Assembly: GCF_014196305.1 (NCBI RefSeq)
Contig: NZ_JACIDJ010000005.1
Coordinates: 186,001 to 250,000 of the forward strand
Origin: Roseococcus suduntuyensis
GTDB lineage: Bacteria; Pseudomonadota; Alphaproteobacteria; Acetobacterales; Acetobacteraceae
Length of the DNA: 64,000 nt
Reading direction: 5' to 3'
Under the pieces are notes generated by a model, which saw only the letters and a program-made list of their open reading frames with translations, had not been told where the DNA came from and did no database searches. A program made the translations under genes and the position numbers. Every line of letters begins with the position of its first letter. Within the stretch, counting starts at the first letter, position 1. Positions 23,114 to 33,081 of this stretch are shown in pieces.

Positions 23114-24307
23114 ATGACAATATCCAAGACGGTCGCCGTGGTGGGCGCCGGCCCCGCGGGCCTCATGGCCGCGGAGATTCTGGCCCAGGGCGGCGCGTGC
23201 GTCACGGTCTATGACGTCATGGCCCGGCCGGGCCGCAAATTCCTGCTGGCGGGGCGGGGCGGGCTGAACCTCACCCATGGCGAGGCCCTGCCGCGCTTCC
23301 TCGGCCGCTATCCCGTGCCCATGCGCCGCTTCATCGAGGCCTTCCCGCCCCAGGCGCTCGTCGCCTGGTGCGAAGCGCTGGGTCAGCCGGTCTTCACCGG
23401 CAGTTCGGGCCGCGTCTTCCCGGTGGCGATGAAGGCTTCGCCCTTGCTGCGCGCCTGGCTGCGGCGGCTGGAGGCGCTGGGCGTCACCCTGCGCGCCGGC
23501 TGGTGCTGGCAGGGTTTCGGCCCCGGTCGCACCCTGCGTTTCGACCAGGGCGAGATCGCGCCGGATGCCGCCATCCTGGCTTGCGGCGGTGCCTCCTGGC
23601 CGCAACTGGGCAGCGACGGCGCCTGGATTCAGGCCTTCCCGGAACACGCCATCACCCCGCTGGAGCCCGCGAACATGGGCTTCCATGTCGCCTGGTCCGC
23701 CCTTTTCGCCACGCGTTTCGCCGGCGCGCCGCTGAAGCGCGTGGCGCTGCAGCTGGGCGATCAATCCTGGCGTGGTGAGGCCATGATCTCCGCGCGCGGC
23801 ATCGAGGGCGGCGTGATCTATGCCGCCGCGGCCGCGCTGCGCGGGGCGGCGCCCGTCACCGTCACGCTCGACCTGCGGCCCGACCTCGACCTCGCCACGC
23901 TGCGCGCCCGGCTTGGCGCTGGCGCGCAATCCCTGGCCAACCGGCTGCGCCGCGCGGGCCTCGCCCCCGTCGCGGCCGGGCTGGTGCAGGAGGCGTTGCG
24001 CGCCGGCGCCCGGCGAGAGGACATCGCGGGATTGGTGAAGGCGCTGCCCATCCGGCTGGAGGCGCCCATGGGCCTGGCCCGCGCCATCTCGACGGCGGGC
24101 GGGCTGCGCTGGGACCAGCTCGATCCGCGCCTGATGCTGCGCGACCGCCCCGGCATCTTCTGCGCCGGCGAGATGCTGGACTGGGAGGCCCCCACGGGCG
24201 GCTACCTGCTGCAAGGGTGCTTCGCCACAGGCCAGGCGGCGGGGCAGGGGGCGCTGGACTGGCTCAGATCGCCTTCGGCGGCACCAGCGACATCAGCCGG
24301 TTCCTGA
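23114..24307 (+). CDS. BaiN/RdsA-type FAD-dependent oxidoreductase (TIGR03862-like)
   Basis: This is a flavoprotein of 397 residues. The dinucleotide-binding motif VAVVGAGPAGLMAAE is at the N-terminus. GRKFLLAGRGGLNLTHGE is the signature of the YhiN/BaiN family. CGGASWPQLGSDG and the C-terminal FCAGEMLDWEAPTGGYLLQGCFATGQAAG complete the FAD site. Substrates of this subgroup are not settled. The ATG at 23114 is preferred on family alignment; an ATG at 23102 would add four residues, and neither has a good ribosome site. The last 44 bases overlap the 3' end of the opposing dehydrogenase gene. Confidence 0.87.
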   Translation: MTISKTVAVVGAGPAGLMAAEILAQGGACVTVYDVMARPGRKFLLAGRGGLNLTHGEALPRFLGRYPVPMRRFIEAFPPQALVAWCEALGQPVFTGSSGRVFPVAMKASPLLRAWLRRLEALGVTLRAGWCWQGFGPGRTLRFDQGEIAPDAAILACGGASWPQLGSDGAWIQAFPEHAITPLEPANMGFHVAWSALFATRFAGAPLKRVALQLGDQSWRGEAMISARGIEGGVIYAAAAALRGAAPVTVTLDLRPDLDLATLRARLGAGAQSLANRLRRAGLAPVAAGLVQEALRAGARREDIAGLVKALPIRLEAPMGLARAISTAGGLRWDQLDPRLMLRDRPGIFCAGEMLDWEAPTGGYLLQGCFATGQAAGQGALDWLRSPSAAPATSAGS

Positions 24308-25034
24308 GCCCCGGCGGCAGGGCGCCCACGATCCGCGAGATCACATAAAGGCGGCGCGGATAGACGATGCGCAGCTTCCCCCGCTCGATTCCCTTCAGCG
24401 TGCGCGCCGCCGCCTGCTCGGCCGTCATCAGCCAGGGCATGGGGAAGGCGTTGCGCTCGGTCATGGCCGTGCGGACGAAACCCGGGCAGACCGCATGGAG
24501 CCGGATGCCCCGCGCGCGCTCGGTGGCGTCCCGCGCCTCGGTCCAGCGCTGCACCGTGGCCTTGCTGGCGCTGTAGGCGGGGGCCGAGGGGCCGGCCACG
24601 AAGGCCGCCAGCGAGGCCACCACCGCCACATGCCCGCGCCAGCCATCGGGGCCGGGCGCCTGCTCGGCCATCACCTGCAAGGCGGGCAGGGTGGTGTTCA
24701 TGGCGCCCAGGATGTTCGTCTCGAAGATGTCGCGCGCGGCGGTCGCGGCTTCGGTCGCGTGGCCCGTGCCGGCGCTGACGCCCGCATTGGCGATGACGAG
24801 GTCGAGCCGCCCCGCGCCCAGAATCCAGTCATCCATGGCCGCGCCGTCGCGCACATCCACGCAGCGCGTATGGACCTCGGCGCCCAGGGCGCGGCAGGAT
24901 TCGGCAACGGCCTCCAGCACCTCGGCACGGCGGGCGCCAAGGTGCAGCATCGCGCCCGGCCGCGAGACGGCGCGCGCCAGCGCCGCCCCCAGGCCGGAGG
25001 AAGCGCCCGTGATCAGCACATGGTCGAAGGGCAT
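24264..25034 (-). CDS. Short-chain dehydrogenase/reductase
   Basis: This is an NAD(P)-dependent oxidoreductase of the classical SDR type, 256 residues. It shows the cofactor motif TGASSGLG (9-16), NAG (83-85) and the catalytic S-Y-K set around residues 141-158 (SLAAF, then YSASK). The C-terminal RRLYVISRIVGALPPGLRNRLM may be membrane-associating. The substrate is unknown. It is transcribed against the upstream flavoprotein, with a 44-base convergent overlap, and divergently from yicC with a 39-base gap. Confidence 0.9.
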   Translation of the reverse strand: MPFDHVLITGASSGLGAALARAVSRPGAMLHLGARRAEVLEAVAESCRALGAEVHTRCVDVRDGAAMDDWILGAGRLDLVIANAGVSAGTGHATEAATAARDIFETNILGAMNTTLPALQVMAEQAPGPDGWRGHVAVVASLAAFVAGPSAPAYSASKATVQRWTEARDATERARGIRLHAVCPGFVRTAMTERNAFPMPWLMTAEQAAARTLKGIERGKLRIVYPRRLYVISRIVGALPPGLRNRLMSLVPPKAI

Positions 25035-25073
25035 CGCTGGACTCCCGGGGCGCGGCGCGGGACAAGCCGCGAC

Positions 25074-25973
25074 ATGACAATATCCCTGCAAAGCATGACG
25101 GGCTTCGCGCGGGAAGCCGGAACCCTGCCGGACGGCGCCGCCTATGTCTGGGAACTGAAAAGCGTGAACGGGCGCGGCCTGGACCTGCGGCTGCGCCTGC
25201 CGGGTGGCCTCGACGCGCTGGAACCCGCCCTGCGCGAGGCCGCCTCGCGGCGGCTGAAGCGCGGCAATGTGCAGGTGGGGCTCACGCTGCGGGCCGAGGC
25301 GCGACCCATTCTCGCGCCCGACCCGGTGGCGCTCGACCAGGCGGTGCGGCTGGCGCAGGAATTGGCCCATCGCCTGGGCGCCCCGCCGCCGCGCGCCGAG
25401 GCGCTGCTCGCCCTGCCGGGCGTCATACGCGCCGAGACCACCGAACCCGATGAGGCCGCCGAGGCCGCGCGTCGCACCGCGCTGCTGGCGGGGTTCGAGC
25501 GGGCGCTGGAAGGCCTTGTGGCCTCGCGCCACGCAGAGGGCGCAAGGCTGGCGGACATCCTCACCGCGCTGCTGGACGAGATCGAAGCCCTCTGCGCCGC
25601 TGCCGCCGCCGAGGCCGCGACCCAGCCCGCGCAGCAGCGCGACCGCTGGCTGGAAAGCCTCGCCGCCCTGCTCGACGACAAGGCCCGCGCCCGCATCCCG
25701 GAGGAGCGACTCGCGCAGGAAGTGGCGCTGCTCGCCACGAAATCCGATGTGCGGGAGGAGCTGGACCGCCTCGCCGCGCATATCGCCGCTGCCCGCGCCC
25801 TGGTGGCGGCGGGCGAGGGGGCCGGCCGCAAGCTGGATTTCCTCGTGCAGGAATTCGTGCGCGAGGCGAACACCTTGTGCAGCAAATCGGCCAGTGTCGC
25901 GCTGACGCGCACGGGCCTTGACCTCAAGGCGGCCATCGAGCGGCTGCGGGAGCAGGCGGCGAATGTCGAGTGA
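25074..25973 (+). CDS. yicC: YicC family endoribonuclease
   Basis: YicC-family proteins are reported to be endoribonucleases, and the gene is very often next to gmk, as here. It has 299 residues starting MTISLQSMTGFAREAG. The family blocks SVNGRGLDLRLRLP near the start and the C-terminal GRKLDFLVQEFVREANTLCSKS are exact matches to the YicC-N and DUF1732 signatures. A helical middle part is rich in Ala and Glu. Its 3' end overlaps gmk by 11 bases. Frames continuing upstream to 24495 are antisense to the dehydrogenase and rejected. Confidence 0.95.
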   Translation: MTISLQSMTGFAREAGTLPDGAAYVWELKSVNGRGLDLRLRLPGGLDALEPALREAASRRLKRGNVQVGLTLRAEARPILAPDPVALDQAVRLAQELAHRLGAPPPRAEALLALPGVIRAETTEPDEAAEAARRTALLAGFERALEGLVASRHAEGARLADILTALLDEIEALCAAAAAEAATQPAQQRDRWLESLAALLDDKARARIPEERLAQEVALLATKSDVREELDRLAAHIAAARALVAAGEGAGRKLDFLVQEFVREANTLCSKSASVALTRTGLDLKAAIERLREQAANVE

Positions 25974-26604
25974 AGTACCTAAACCCGTGCGGCGCGGCGT
26001 CTGCCTGGTGCTGGCGGCCGCGCCAGGTGCCGGCAAGACCAGCGTCTCCCGCGCCCTGCTGGCGATGGAGCCGGAGCTGGAGCTCTCCATCAGCGCCACC
26101 ACCCGTGCTCCTCGCCCCGGCGAGCAGGAGGGGGTCCATTACTTCTTTCGCAGCGCCGCGGAATTCGACGCCATGGCCGAAGCCGGTGAGCTGCTGGAAC
26201 ATGCGCGCTTCCTGGGCCGCGCCTATGGCACGCCGCGCGCGCCGGTCGAGGCCGCGCTGGCGGCGGGGCGCGACGTGCTGTTCGACATCGAATGGCAGGG
26301 CCACCGCCAGCTTCGCGCCAAGCTGCCGCAGGATGTGGTCGGCGTCTTCCTGCTGCCGCCCTCGCTGGCCGAGCTGGAGCGGCGCCTCAACGCCCGCGCC
26401 CAGGACAGCGCCGAGGAGATCGCGCGCCGCATGGATGCCGCGCGGCACGAGATGGAACACTGGCACGAGTTCGACCACATCCTGGTCAATGACGACTTCG
26501 ACCGCACGGTAAGCGACGTGCGCGCCATCCTGCACGCCGCCCGCACCGAGCGCGCGCGGCTGCCCGGCATGGCCGCCTTCATGGAGACCCTGCTCGGTGC
26601 ATGA
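25963..26604 (+). CDS. gmk: Guanylate kinase
   Basis: Gmk phosphorylates GMP to GDP with ATP. It has 213 residues. The P-loop is AAPGAGKTS (about 18-26), a variant of the usual GPSGAGKST. The GMP-binding ISATTRAPRPGE and GVHYFF blocks, FDIEWQG and the lid region are conserved. The ATG at 25963 lies within yicC, so translation is coupled. Its stop overlaps the GTG start of the next gene by 8 bases. Confidence 0.95.
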   Translation: MSSEVPKPVRRGVCLVLAAAPGAGKTSVSRALLAMEPELELSISATTRAPRPGEQEGVHYFFRSAAEFDAMAEAGELLEHARFLGRAYGTPRAPVEAALAAGRDVLFDIEWQGHRQLRAKLPQDVVGVFLLPPSLAELERRLNARAQDSAEEIARRMDAARHEMEHWHEFDHILVNDDFDRTVSDVRAILHAARTERARLPGMAAFMETLLGA

Positions 26605-27532
26605 GGCGGCCCTGGTGGTGCTGGAGGTGGTGGCGCCCATCTTCGCCATCATCCTGATGGGCTACCTGGCCGCCCGCCGCCGCTGGATCCATGAGGCGGG
26701 CTTCGCGGGCATGAACGCATTCGCCTTCAGCCTGGCCGCGCCGGCCCTGTTGTTCACCGCCGGCACGGCGGGGCACACGGGCGGGGGGCTGGCGGCGTTG
26801 GCCTTCTTCCTGGGCTGCGGTGTGCTCTATGCCTTCACCCTCTGGGGCGCGCGGCGCACGGGCATAACCTTGGGGGCGGCGAACGCGCTGGGGCTGAACG
26901 TCACCTTCGGCAACACGGTCATGATGGGCATTCCCCTGGTGGCCGCGGCCTTCGGCCAGGCGGGGCTTTCGGTGCTGCTGGCCATCCTGGCGCTGCACGC
27001 CATGCTGCTGCTCGGGGTCGGGACAGTGGTGGCCGAGTTGGCGCAGAACAATGGCGCGCGGCCGCTCATGCTGCTGCGAAGCACCCTCGCGGGCGTGGCG
27101 CGCAACCCGGTGGTGATGGCGGTCTTCCTCGCCCTGATCTGGAGCAGCCTGGGCCTGCCGGTGCCGGCGGCGGCGCGCACCACGCTGGAGATGCTGGGCG
27201 CCGCCACGCCCCCGCTCGCGCTGTTCTGCCTGGGGGCGAGCCTGACGGGTTTCGCCGCCGCGGGCCTCTGGGCGCAGACGGGGGTGATGGTGGTGCTGAA
27301 GCTGGCCGCTCTCCCATTGCTGGTCTGGGGCTTCTGCCGCCTGCTGGGGGTGAGCGAGTTCGAGACCTCCGTCGCCGTGCTCACCGCCGCCCTGCCGACC
27401 GGCGCCAATGCCTTCCTGCTGGCGCGGCGCTATGCCACGGGGGCCGATGGCTCGGGGGCGGCAGTGCTGATCTCGACGGTGCTGTCGGTGGTGACGCTTT
27501 CGGCGCTGTTGACGCTGTTCCGGGCGGGGTGA
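26597..27532 (+). CDS. AEC-family (auxin efflux carrier-like) transporter
   Basis: This is an inner-membrane protein of 311 residues with about ten hydrophobic segments. Family features are GYLAARRRWI at the first loop, NVTFGNTVMMGIPLV in the middle (the broken helix region), and LTAALPTGANAFLLARRYATGADGSGAAVLISTVLSV near the end. AEC proteins move small organic acids and similar solutes; the substrate cannot be read from sequence. The start is a GTG at 26597 overlapping gmk by 8 bases. It converges with the Ppx gene; only 4 bases separate the stops, within the palindrome GTGAGGCCTCAC (27529-27540). Confidence 0.9.
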   Translation: MHEAALVVLEVVAPIFAIILMGYLAARRRWIHEAGFAGMNAFAFSLAAPALLFTAGTAGHTGGGLAALAFFLGCGVLYAFTLWGARRTGITLGAANALGLNVTFGNTVMMGIPLVAAAFGQAGLSVLLAILALHAMLLLGVGTVVAELAQNNGARPLMLLRSTLAGVARNPVVMAVFLALIWSSLGLPVPAAARTTLEMLGAATPPLALFCLGASLTGFAAAGLWAQTGVMVVLKLAALPLLVWGFCRLLGVSEFETSVAVLTAALPTGANAFLLARRYATGADGSGAAVLISTVLSVVTLSALLTLFRAG

Positions 27533-27536
27533 GGCC

Positions 27537-29021
27537 TCACTCCACCTCCAGCGACGCCTCCAGCCCCAACGCCACCGCCAGCGCGTCCAGCCGCCGCAGC
27601 ACGCTTTCGCCGGCAAAGACGCCGGCCCCCTGGTCGAGGCGCAGCACCAGCCGCTGCCCGCGCCGTTCGAGGCGCGTGGCTTCCAGCAGCGAGGGCACGC
27701 CGCCCGAGAGCGTGTAGCCCAGCCGCAGCGCCGCCCCCAGCGCCTCGGCCCGCCGCGTGGTGGCGGCCGAGAGCAGAAGCCGTGCGGGGGCCAGAAAGGG
27801 CGCCAGCGGGTCGGCCTCGTAGCGCAACGCCGCCACCAGCGCGAGGTAGGCGCGGGCATGGTGGTCCAGCCCCACCCCGTGCAGCCGCAGCAGCCGCAGG
27901 AAGGCCTGTTCGGCGCGGTATTCGGGGTGGTCGCGGCTGCCGCTGTCGCTGATCCAGCAGGCGGCGGCCCGCAGGGCGCTGTCGGCCTCGCCCTCCTCGG
28001 CCAGGGGTTCCAGCCAGCGCAGCAGGGCGGGCGGCAGGCCCATGTCGCGCCCATTGCGCTGCGCGATCTCCCGTGCGGCGGCCAGCAGGGGGTCCTCGTC
28101 GCGCTCGCGGGGGGGAAGGCGTTGGGCATACCAGCCCTCGCGCAGCCCATTCGCCGAGAAGACCACCCGCGCCGCGCCTGAGGCGCGCAGCAACCGGCGC
28201 ATCACCACCGCGGCGAAGGGCAGGTCCGCCAGGCGCTTGCTGGGCGCGGCCGGCATCCGCTCCAGCGACTTGCGCGGCGCGTTCATGATGACGCCCGCGA
28301 GGTCCCGCGCCTCCTCCCGCCGGATGGCGTAGTGGTGGACGATGTTGAGCGGATAGCCCGTCTGCACGATGTGGATGCGCGCCAGCGCCCGGAAGGTGCC
28401 GCCCACCAGGAACAGGTCCTTCAGCGGGGTGGCGCCCAGCCAGGGCACGGATTTCAGCTCGGCCTCCGCGATGGCGCGCGCCCGGGTGGCGTCGCCCTCG
28501 GCCCGCTCGCCCAGGCGGATGGTGCCGATGGGCAGCGAGGCCGTGTCGGTGATGCGCCCCTGCGAGAGCCGCACCAGTTCGAGCGAACCGCCGCCCAGAT
28601 CGCCCAGCACGCCATCGGCCATGGGCACGCCCAGCAGCAGGCCCTCGGCCGAGAGCCGGGCCTCCTCCTCGCCGGTCAGGACGTTGAGGCGCGCGCCGGG
28701 CATGACGCGGGCCATCTCCTCCAGGAACTGCGCGCCATTGCTGGCGTCGCGCACGGCGGCGGTGGCCATCACCTCCAGCGGTTCGGCGCCCATGCCGCGC
28801 GCCAGGGCGTGGTAGCGGCCCAGCACGGTCAGGGCCTGGGCGGCGGCGGCCTCGTTCAGTTCGCCGGTGGTGTGCAGGCCGCGGCCCAGGCCCAGCACCG
28901 CCTTCTCGTTGAAGATGACATGCGGGTTGCGGCTGAGCCCCTCATAGACCACCAGCCGCACCGAGTTGGAACCCAGGTCCACCACGCCGGTGCGGATGCG
29001 GGTGGTGATGTGCGAATCCAT
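27537..29021 (-). CDS. Exopolyphosphatase / guanosine pentaphosphatase (Ppx/GppA family)
   Basis: This is a soluble ASKHA-fold phosphatase of 494 residues. It has the N-terminal VVDLGSNSVRLVVYEG phosphate loop, ATAAVRDASNG, LTGEEEARLSAEG and the second phosphate loop GDLGGGSLELV. The C-terminal part is an HD-like helical domain. The family removes terminal phosphate from polyphosphate or from pppGpp; sequence alone does not separate the two. It lies 4 bases downstream of ppk1, so the pair makes and degrades polyphosphate from one transcript. Confidence 0.93.
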   Translation of the reverse strand: MDSHITTRIRTGVVDLGSNSVRLVVYEGLSRNPHVIFNEKAVLGLGRGLHTTGELNEAAAAQALTVLGRYHALARGMGAEPLEVMATAAVRDASNGAQFLEEMARVMPGARLNVLTGEEEARLSAEGLLLGVPMADGVLGDLGGGSLELVRLSQGRITDTASLPIGTIRLGERAEGDATRARAIAEAELKSVPWLGATPLKDLFLVGGTFRALARIHIVQTGYPLNIVHHYAIRREEARDLAGVIMNAPRKSLERMPAAPSKRLADLPFAAVVMRRLLRASGAARVVFSANGLREGWYAQRLPPRERDEDPLLAAAREIAQRNGRDMGLPPALLRWLEPLAEEGEADSALRAAACWISDSGSRDHPEYRAEQAFLRLLRLHGVGLDHHARAYLALVAALRYEADPLAPFLAPARLLLSAATTRRAEALGAALRLGYTLSGGVPSLLEATRLERRGQRLVLRLDQGAGVFAGESVLRRLDALAVALGLEASLEVE

Positions 29022-29025
29022 ACAG

Positions 29026-31206
29026 TCAGTCCTGATGCAGCCGGTCTTGTCGGGCGCGGCGGGAGGTGGCCGAGCGCACGGGCCGTGACAGCGCGCTGCC
29101 CCGGCCGGAGAGCGAGGGGTTGGTCATGAAGTATTCGTGCGCCGAGAATTGCCGCGGGTCCGGCGCGCGGCGGCGCCAGGTGCCGTCGGGCTCCAGGTCC
29201 CAGCTCTGCGCGGCGTCGCGCAAATTCACCACCATGATCTGGTCCAGCACCTGGGCGTGGACGGTGGCGTTCTCCACCGGGACCATGGTCTCGACGCGCC
29301 AGTCCATGTTGCGCGCCATCCAGTCGGCGCTGGAAATGTAGACCCGCGCGCGGCGCGAGGGCATGCGGTGCCCGTTGCCGAAGGCATAGACGCGGCTGTG
29401 TTCAAGGAAGCGGCCCACGATGGATTTGACCCGGATGTTGTCCGACAGGCCAGGAACGCCCGGGCGGAGGCAACAGATGCCGCGGACCACGCATTCCACA
29501 TGCACGCCGGCCATGGAGGCGCGATACAGCGCGTCAATCAGGTCGCGGTCCACCAGGCTGTTCATCTTGAGCCAGATGGTGGCGGGCTTGCCCTCGCGCG
29601 CGAAGGCGATCTCCTGCTCGATCAGGCCCATGAGGGTGGGGCGGATGGTCAGCGGCGCGAAAGCGAGCTTCTCCATGTCCTCGGGCCGCGCGTAGCCGGT
29701 CATGTAGTTGAACAGCTTGGCGGCATCGCGCGTCAGCGTGGGGTCGGCCGTGAAGTAGCTGAGGTCCGTGTAGATGCGCGCCGTGATGGGGTGGTAGTTG
29801 CCCGTGCCGAAATGGGCGTAGCTGCGAAGGGAACCGCCCTCACGCCGCACCACGAGCGAGACCTTCGCGTGGGTCTTCAGCTCCACGAAGCCGAAGACGA
29901 CCTGCACGCCGGCCGCTTCCAGCTCCCGCGCGATGGAGATGTTGCGCTCCTCGTCGAAGCGGGCCTTCAGCTCCACCATGGCGGTGACGGACTTGCCGGC
30001 CTCGGCCGCCTCGATCAAGGCCCTGGCAATCGGGCTGTCGCGGCTGGTGCGATAGAGGGTCTGCTTGATCGAGACGACGCTGGGGTCGCGCGCCGCCTGC
30101 CGCAGGAACTGCACCACCACGTCGAAGCTCTCATAGGGGTGGTGGACCACGATGTCCTTGGCGCGGATGGCCGCGAAGCAGTCGCCGCCGAAATCCAGGA
30201 TGCGCTCGGGGAAGCGCGGCGTGTAGGGGGTGAACAGCAGGTCCGGCCTGTCGTCCACAATCATCTGCGAGAGGTCGGCCACCCCCAGCAGCCCGTTCAC
30301 CGTGAAGATGCCATCGCGGGCGGCGTCCAGCTCTTCCGCCACGAACTCGATCATGTCGCTGGGCATGCGCGCATCCACCGCCAGGCGGATGGCGCGGCCG
30401 CGGCGGCGGCGCTTCAGCGCGGTCTCGTAGGAACGGACGAGGTCTTCGGCCTCCTCCTCGAACTCCACGTCGGTGTCGCGGATCAGGCGGAACAGCCCGC
30501 GCTCGGCCACGATGAAGCCGGGGAAGAGGTGGTGCAGGTTCAGCGCCACCACATCTTCCAGCAGGGCGAAGCGGATGCCCTCCTCGCCATTGGGCAGGCG
30601 GATGAAGCGGTCCACCTGGGGCGGCAGCGGGATCAGCGCGCGCATGGTCCCGCCATCCTCCTCGCGCACCAGCTTCAGCACCATGCAGAGCGCGAGGTTG
30701 GAGATGAACGGAAAGGGGTGCGCCGGGTCCACCGCCAACGGGGTCAACACCGGGAAGACGCGGTCCTGGAAGAAGGCCTCCAGCCAGGCGATGTCCGGCT
30801 CACCCAGGGCGTCGGCGTCCAGCAAGGTCACGCCGGCGGCGCGCAGCTGCTTGTGCAGCGTGGTCCACGCCGTCTGCTGTCCCTCGATCAGCTTCAGCGC
30901 CCGCTGGTGGATGGCCTGCAACTGCTGGGTGGGGGAGAGCCCGTCGGGCGAGGGGGTGGTGACGTTCTCGCGCTCCTGCCCCACCAGCCCGGCCACGCGC
31001 ACCGAATAGAATTCATCCAGGTTGGAGCCCGAGATGGCCACGAAGCGCAGCCGCTCCAGCAGCGGGTGCTGGGGGTTGGCGGCCTCCTCCAGCACGCGGG
31101 TGTTGAAGTCGAGCCAGGAGAGCTCGCGGTTGAAGAAGCGGCCGGGCTCCTGCGCGGGCTCGGGGGCGGGCGGGGCGATCGGGGGCAGGGTCACGGCGCT
31201 GGGCAT
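29026..31206 (-). CDS. ppk1: Polyphosphate kinase 1
   Basis: PPK1 makes polyphosphate from ATP by a phospho-histidine intermediate. It has 726 residues. The N-terminus [13 protein letters not shown] is the family signature. The catalytic histidines correspond to H446 ([12 protein letters not shown]) and H603 ([10 protein letters not shown]). The glycine-rich HFGTGNYHP follows the first. The ATG at 31206 (MPSAVTLPP) is chosen over longer frames that run antisense into the upstream gene region; it is 10 bases after the hdaA stop. A C-terminal Arg/Ser-rich tail of about 20 residues is specific to this protein. Confidence 0.97.
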   Translation of the reverse strand: MPSAVTLPPIAPPAPEPAQEPGRFFNRELSWLDFNTRVLEEAANPQHPLLERLRFVAISGSNLDEFYSVRVAGLVGQERENVTTPSPDGLSPTQQLQAIHQRALKLIEGQQTAWTTLHKQLRAAGVTLLDADALGEPDIAWLEAFFQDRVFPVLTPLAVDPAHPFPFISNLALCMVLKLVREEDGGTMRALIPLPPQVDRFIRLPNGEEGIRFALLEDVVALNLHHLFPGFIVAERGLFRLIRDTDVEFEEEAEDLVRSYETALKRRRRGRAIRLAVDARMPSDMIEFVAEELDAARDGIFTVNGLLGVADLSQMIVDDRPDLLFTPYTPRFPERILDFGGDCFAAIRAKDIVVHHPYESFDVVVQFLRQAARDPSVVSIKQTLYRTSRDSPIARALIEAAEAGKSVTAMVELKARFDEERNISIARELEAAGVQVVFGFVELKTHAKVSLVVRREGGSLRSYAHFGTGNYHPITARIYTDLSYFTADPTLTRDAAKLFNYMTGYARPEDMEKLAFAPLTIRPTLMGLIEQEIAFAREGKPATIWLKMNSLVDRDLIDALYRASMAGVHVECVVRGICCLRPGVPGLSDNIRVKSIVGRFLEHSRVYAFGNGHRMPSRRARVYISSADWMARNMDWRVETMVPVENATVHAQVLDQIMVVNLRDAAQSWDLEPDGTWRRRAPDPRQFSAHEYFMTNPSLSGRGSALSRPVRSATSRRARQDRLHQD

Positions 31207-31216
31207 GGCGGCCACG

Positions 31217-31927
31217 CTACAGCAACCGGGCGTGGTCGAGCAGGTACTCCGGAGGCGCTGTCTCGAAACCATCATCATCGAGCATGGGGGCCAGGGCGGC
31301 CAGGGCGGAGCGCAGCGTGGGCCGGGCATGGGTGCCGAGCGTGGCGCGATCGAGCCGCGCCACGGCCTCCGCCATGGCGGCCGCGCTGCGGGGCAGGCGC
31401 AGCCGCAGCCGCGCGCCCAGGCCGGGGTCCAGCGAGAGCTGCCGGTCCGCCAGGTGCTTGGCGAAGAGCGCGTCCAGCAGCGCGTCCGAGGGTTCGTTGG
31501 TCATCGCCACTGCCGTGGCGGCGAGGCGGGAGCGCAAATCGGGCAGGGCCACCCCCCAGCGCGAGGGCGCGGCGCGGCCGGCCATCAGCAGGGGCAGGCG
31601 GGCCTCGGCGCAGGCATTGATCAGGTGGAACAGGGACGCCTCCTCGCCTGGGGCATCGGCCATGTCCAGCGCGATGCCGCGGGTGGGCGCCTCGGGCAGG
31701 CCGCGCAGGGCGGGACCCTCGCGCAGCTCCCAGCCATGGGCGGCCGCCATCATGTGCAGCAGGTGGGTCTTGCCGGTGCCGGGCGGGCCGGCCAGCAGCA
31801 GGCGCCCATGCGGCCAGCGATCGGGCTCGGACAGCCAGCGCAGCGCCTCCTCGTTGCTGGCATCGGCGATGAAGTCGGCGGCGGCGAAGGAGGGGGCGAG
31901 TTCCAGCGGAAGGGCGAGCTGGATCAC
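31217..31927 (-). CDS. hdaA: DnaA-related regulator of replication initiation (HdaA)
   Basis: Hda-type proteins bind the DNA polymerase clamp and stimulate ATP hydrolysis by DnaA, which prevents re-initiation. It has 236 residues from a GTG at 31927. The clamp-binding motif QLALPL is at residues 3-8, matching the QLxLPL consensus. The Walker A GPPGTGKT (47-54) and a Walker B-like IALDMADA follow. The GTG overlaps the TGA of the upstream permease (GTGA). The C-terminal region has a short DnaA domain III-like helical part and no DNA-binding domain IV, as expected. Confidence 0.92.
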   Translation of the reverse strand: MIQLALPLELAPSFAAADFIADASNEEALRWLSEPDRWPHGRLLLAGPPGTGKTHLLHMMAAAHGWELREGPALRGLPEAPTRGIALDMADAPGEEASLFHLINACAEARLPLLMAGRAAPSRWGVALPDLRSRLAATAVAMTNEPSDALLDALFAKHLADRQLSLDPGLGARLRLRLPRSAAAMAEAVARLDRATLGTHARPTLRSALAALAPMLDDDGFETAPPEYLLDHARLL

Positions 31928-33081
31928 GGCCCGTCCCCCGGCCGCGGCGGGTCGAGATAGACCGGGCTGTCGAGGTAGCGGCGCAGCCAGTAGCGGGCCA
32001 GCACGCCCACCGCGGCGGCGATGGGCACGGCCAGCAGCACGCCCAGGAAGCCGAAGGCGACGCCGCCTGCGAACAGGGCGAAGATGACCCAGACGGCGTG
32101 CAGCTCCACCCTGTCGCCCAGCAGGCGCGGGTAGATGACATAGCCTTCCAGCACCTGGCCCAGCACGAAGATGCCCACCACCAGGATCACGCCGTTCCAG
32201 TCGCCCCATTGGCCGATGGCCAGCAGCACGGAAAGGGCGAAGCCGGTGAGCGACCCCACATAGGGAATGAAGGACAGAAGGCCGGAGACGAGGCCCACCA
32301 TCAGCCCCAGCTCCAGCCCCACGGCCGAGAGGGTGATGGCGTAGAAGGCCCCCAGCGCCAGGCAGCACAGAAGCTGGCCGCGCAGCCAGGCGGACAGCAC
32401 CCGGTCCACGTCGCGCGCCAGTTGCAGCACGGTGGGGGCGGAGCGCCGGGGCAGCCAGCGTTCCAGCCGCCCCATGATGCCCGGCCAGTCGCGCAGCAGA
32501 TAGAAGCTGACCACCGGCGTCACCACCGCCAGGGTAAAGACGTGGAACAGTGCCATGCCCTGGCCCAGCAGCCGCGTGGCCGAGGTGCCGAGCCAGCCCA
32601 CCATGGTCCCCGCCTGCCCGATGATGAGTTCGCGCAGCCGCGCATCCACCATCTCGGGCCCGGCGGCCTCTTCCAGCGTCAGCAGGAAGTCGCGCAGGGC
32701 GGCGTTGATGGTGGCGATGTAGCCGGGCAGGCGCGTCAGCAGCACGCCGATCTGCGCCAGGATGAGGGGGTAGAGCAGCAGCACCGCCAGCAGCCCCAGC
32801 AGCAGCAGCAACGTGACCAGCAGGATGGCCGAAAGCCAGCGCGGCGAGCCGAGCCGCGCCATGCGGCTGGCCAGCGGGTCGAGGAAATAGGCGATGCAGG
32901 CGGCCAGCACGAAGGGCGTGAGGATGGCCGAGAACATCCACAGCCCCAGCAGTAGCGCGAGGCCCACCCCCGCCAGCAGCGCCAGGCGCTGGCGGCGGCT
33001 CGGGCCCGTGGGCGGCACGCGGCCCCGTCCGGGGGGCGGGGCGGGAAGGGGCGGCACGCGCGTCACCATGTCGGGCGGCAT
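31924..33081 (-). CDS. AI-2E/PerM family permease
   Basis: This is an inner-membrane protein of 385 residues with about eight hydrophobic segments. The family region SFYLLRDWPGIMGRLERWLPRR and the C-terminal GLVSGLLSFIPYVGSLTGF plus GRLLGDRVELHAVWVIFALFAGG-type block (here PRLLGDRVELHAVWVIFALF) are diagnostic of this family. Members have been linked to AI-2 export or sodium-proton exchange, but the substrate is open. The ATG at 33081 shares one base with the stop of the phosphatidyltransferase gene. An internal ATG four codons later is possible. Confidence 0.92.
   Translation of the reverse strand: MPPDMVTRVPPLPAPPPGRGRVPPTGPSRRQRLALLAGVGLALLLGLWMFSAILTPFVLAACIAYFLDPLASRMARLGSPRWLSAILLVTLLLLLGLLAVLLLYPLILAQIGVLLTRLPGYIATINAALRDFLLTLEEAAGPEMVDARLRELIIGQAGTMVGWLGTSATRLLGQGMALFHVFTLAVVTPVVSFYLLRDWPGIMGRLERWLPRRSAPTVLQLARDVDRVLSAWLRGQLLCCLALGAFYAITLSAVGLELGLMVGLVSGLLSFIPYVGSLTGFALSVLLAIGQWGDWNGVILVVGIFVLGQVLEGYVIYPRLLGDRVELHAVWVIFALFAGGVAFGFLGVLLAVPIAAAVGVLARYWLRRYLDSPVYLDPPRPGDGP

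Noticed and set aside
24264-24307. 44-base convergent overlap between the flavoprotein and dehydrogenase genes as a sign of frameshift or sequencing error.
   Set aside because: Both proteins end naturally with family-typical C-termini, and short convergent overlaps are common in compact GC-rich genomes.
27529-27540. Perfect 12-bp palindrome GTGAGGCCTCAC covering the stop codons of two convergent genes.
   Set aside because: A symmetric arrangement of two TGA stops on opposite strands produces most of this palindrome by itself; there is no further sign of a regulatory or terminator role.
29137-31620. An 827-codon plus-strand open frame over ppk1 and hdaA.
   Set aside because: It is the mirror of well-supported minus-strand genes and its translation has no family features.
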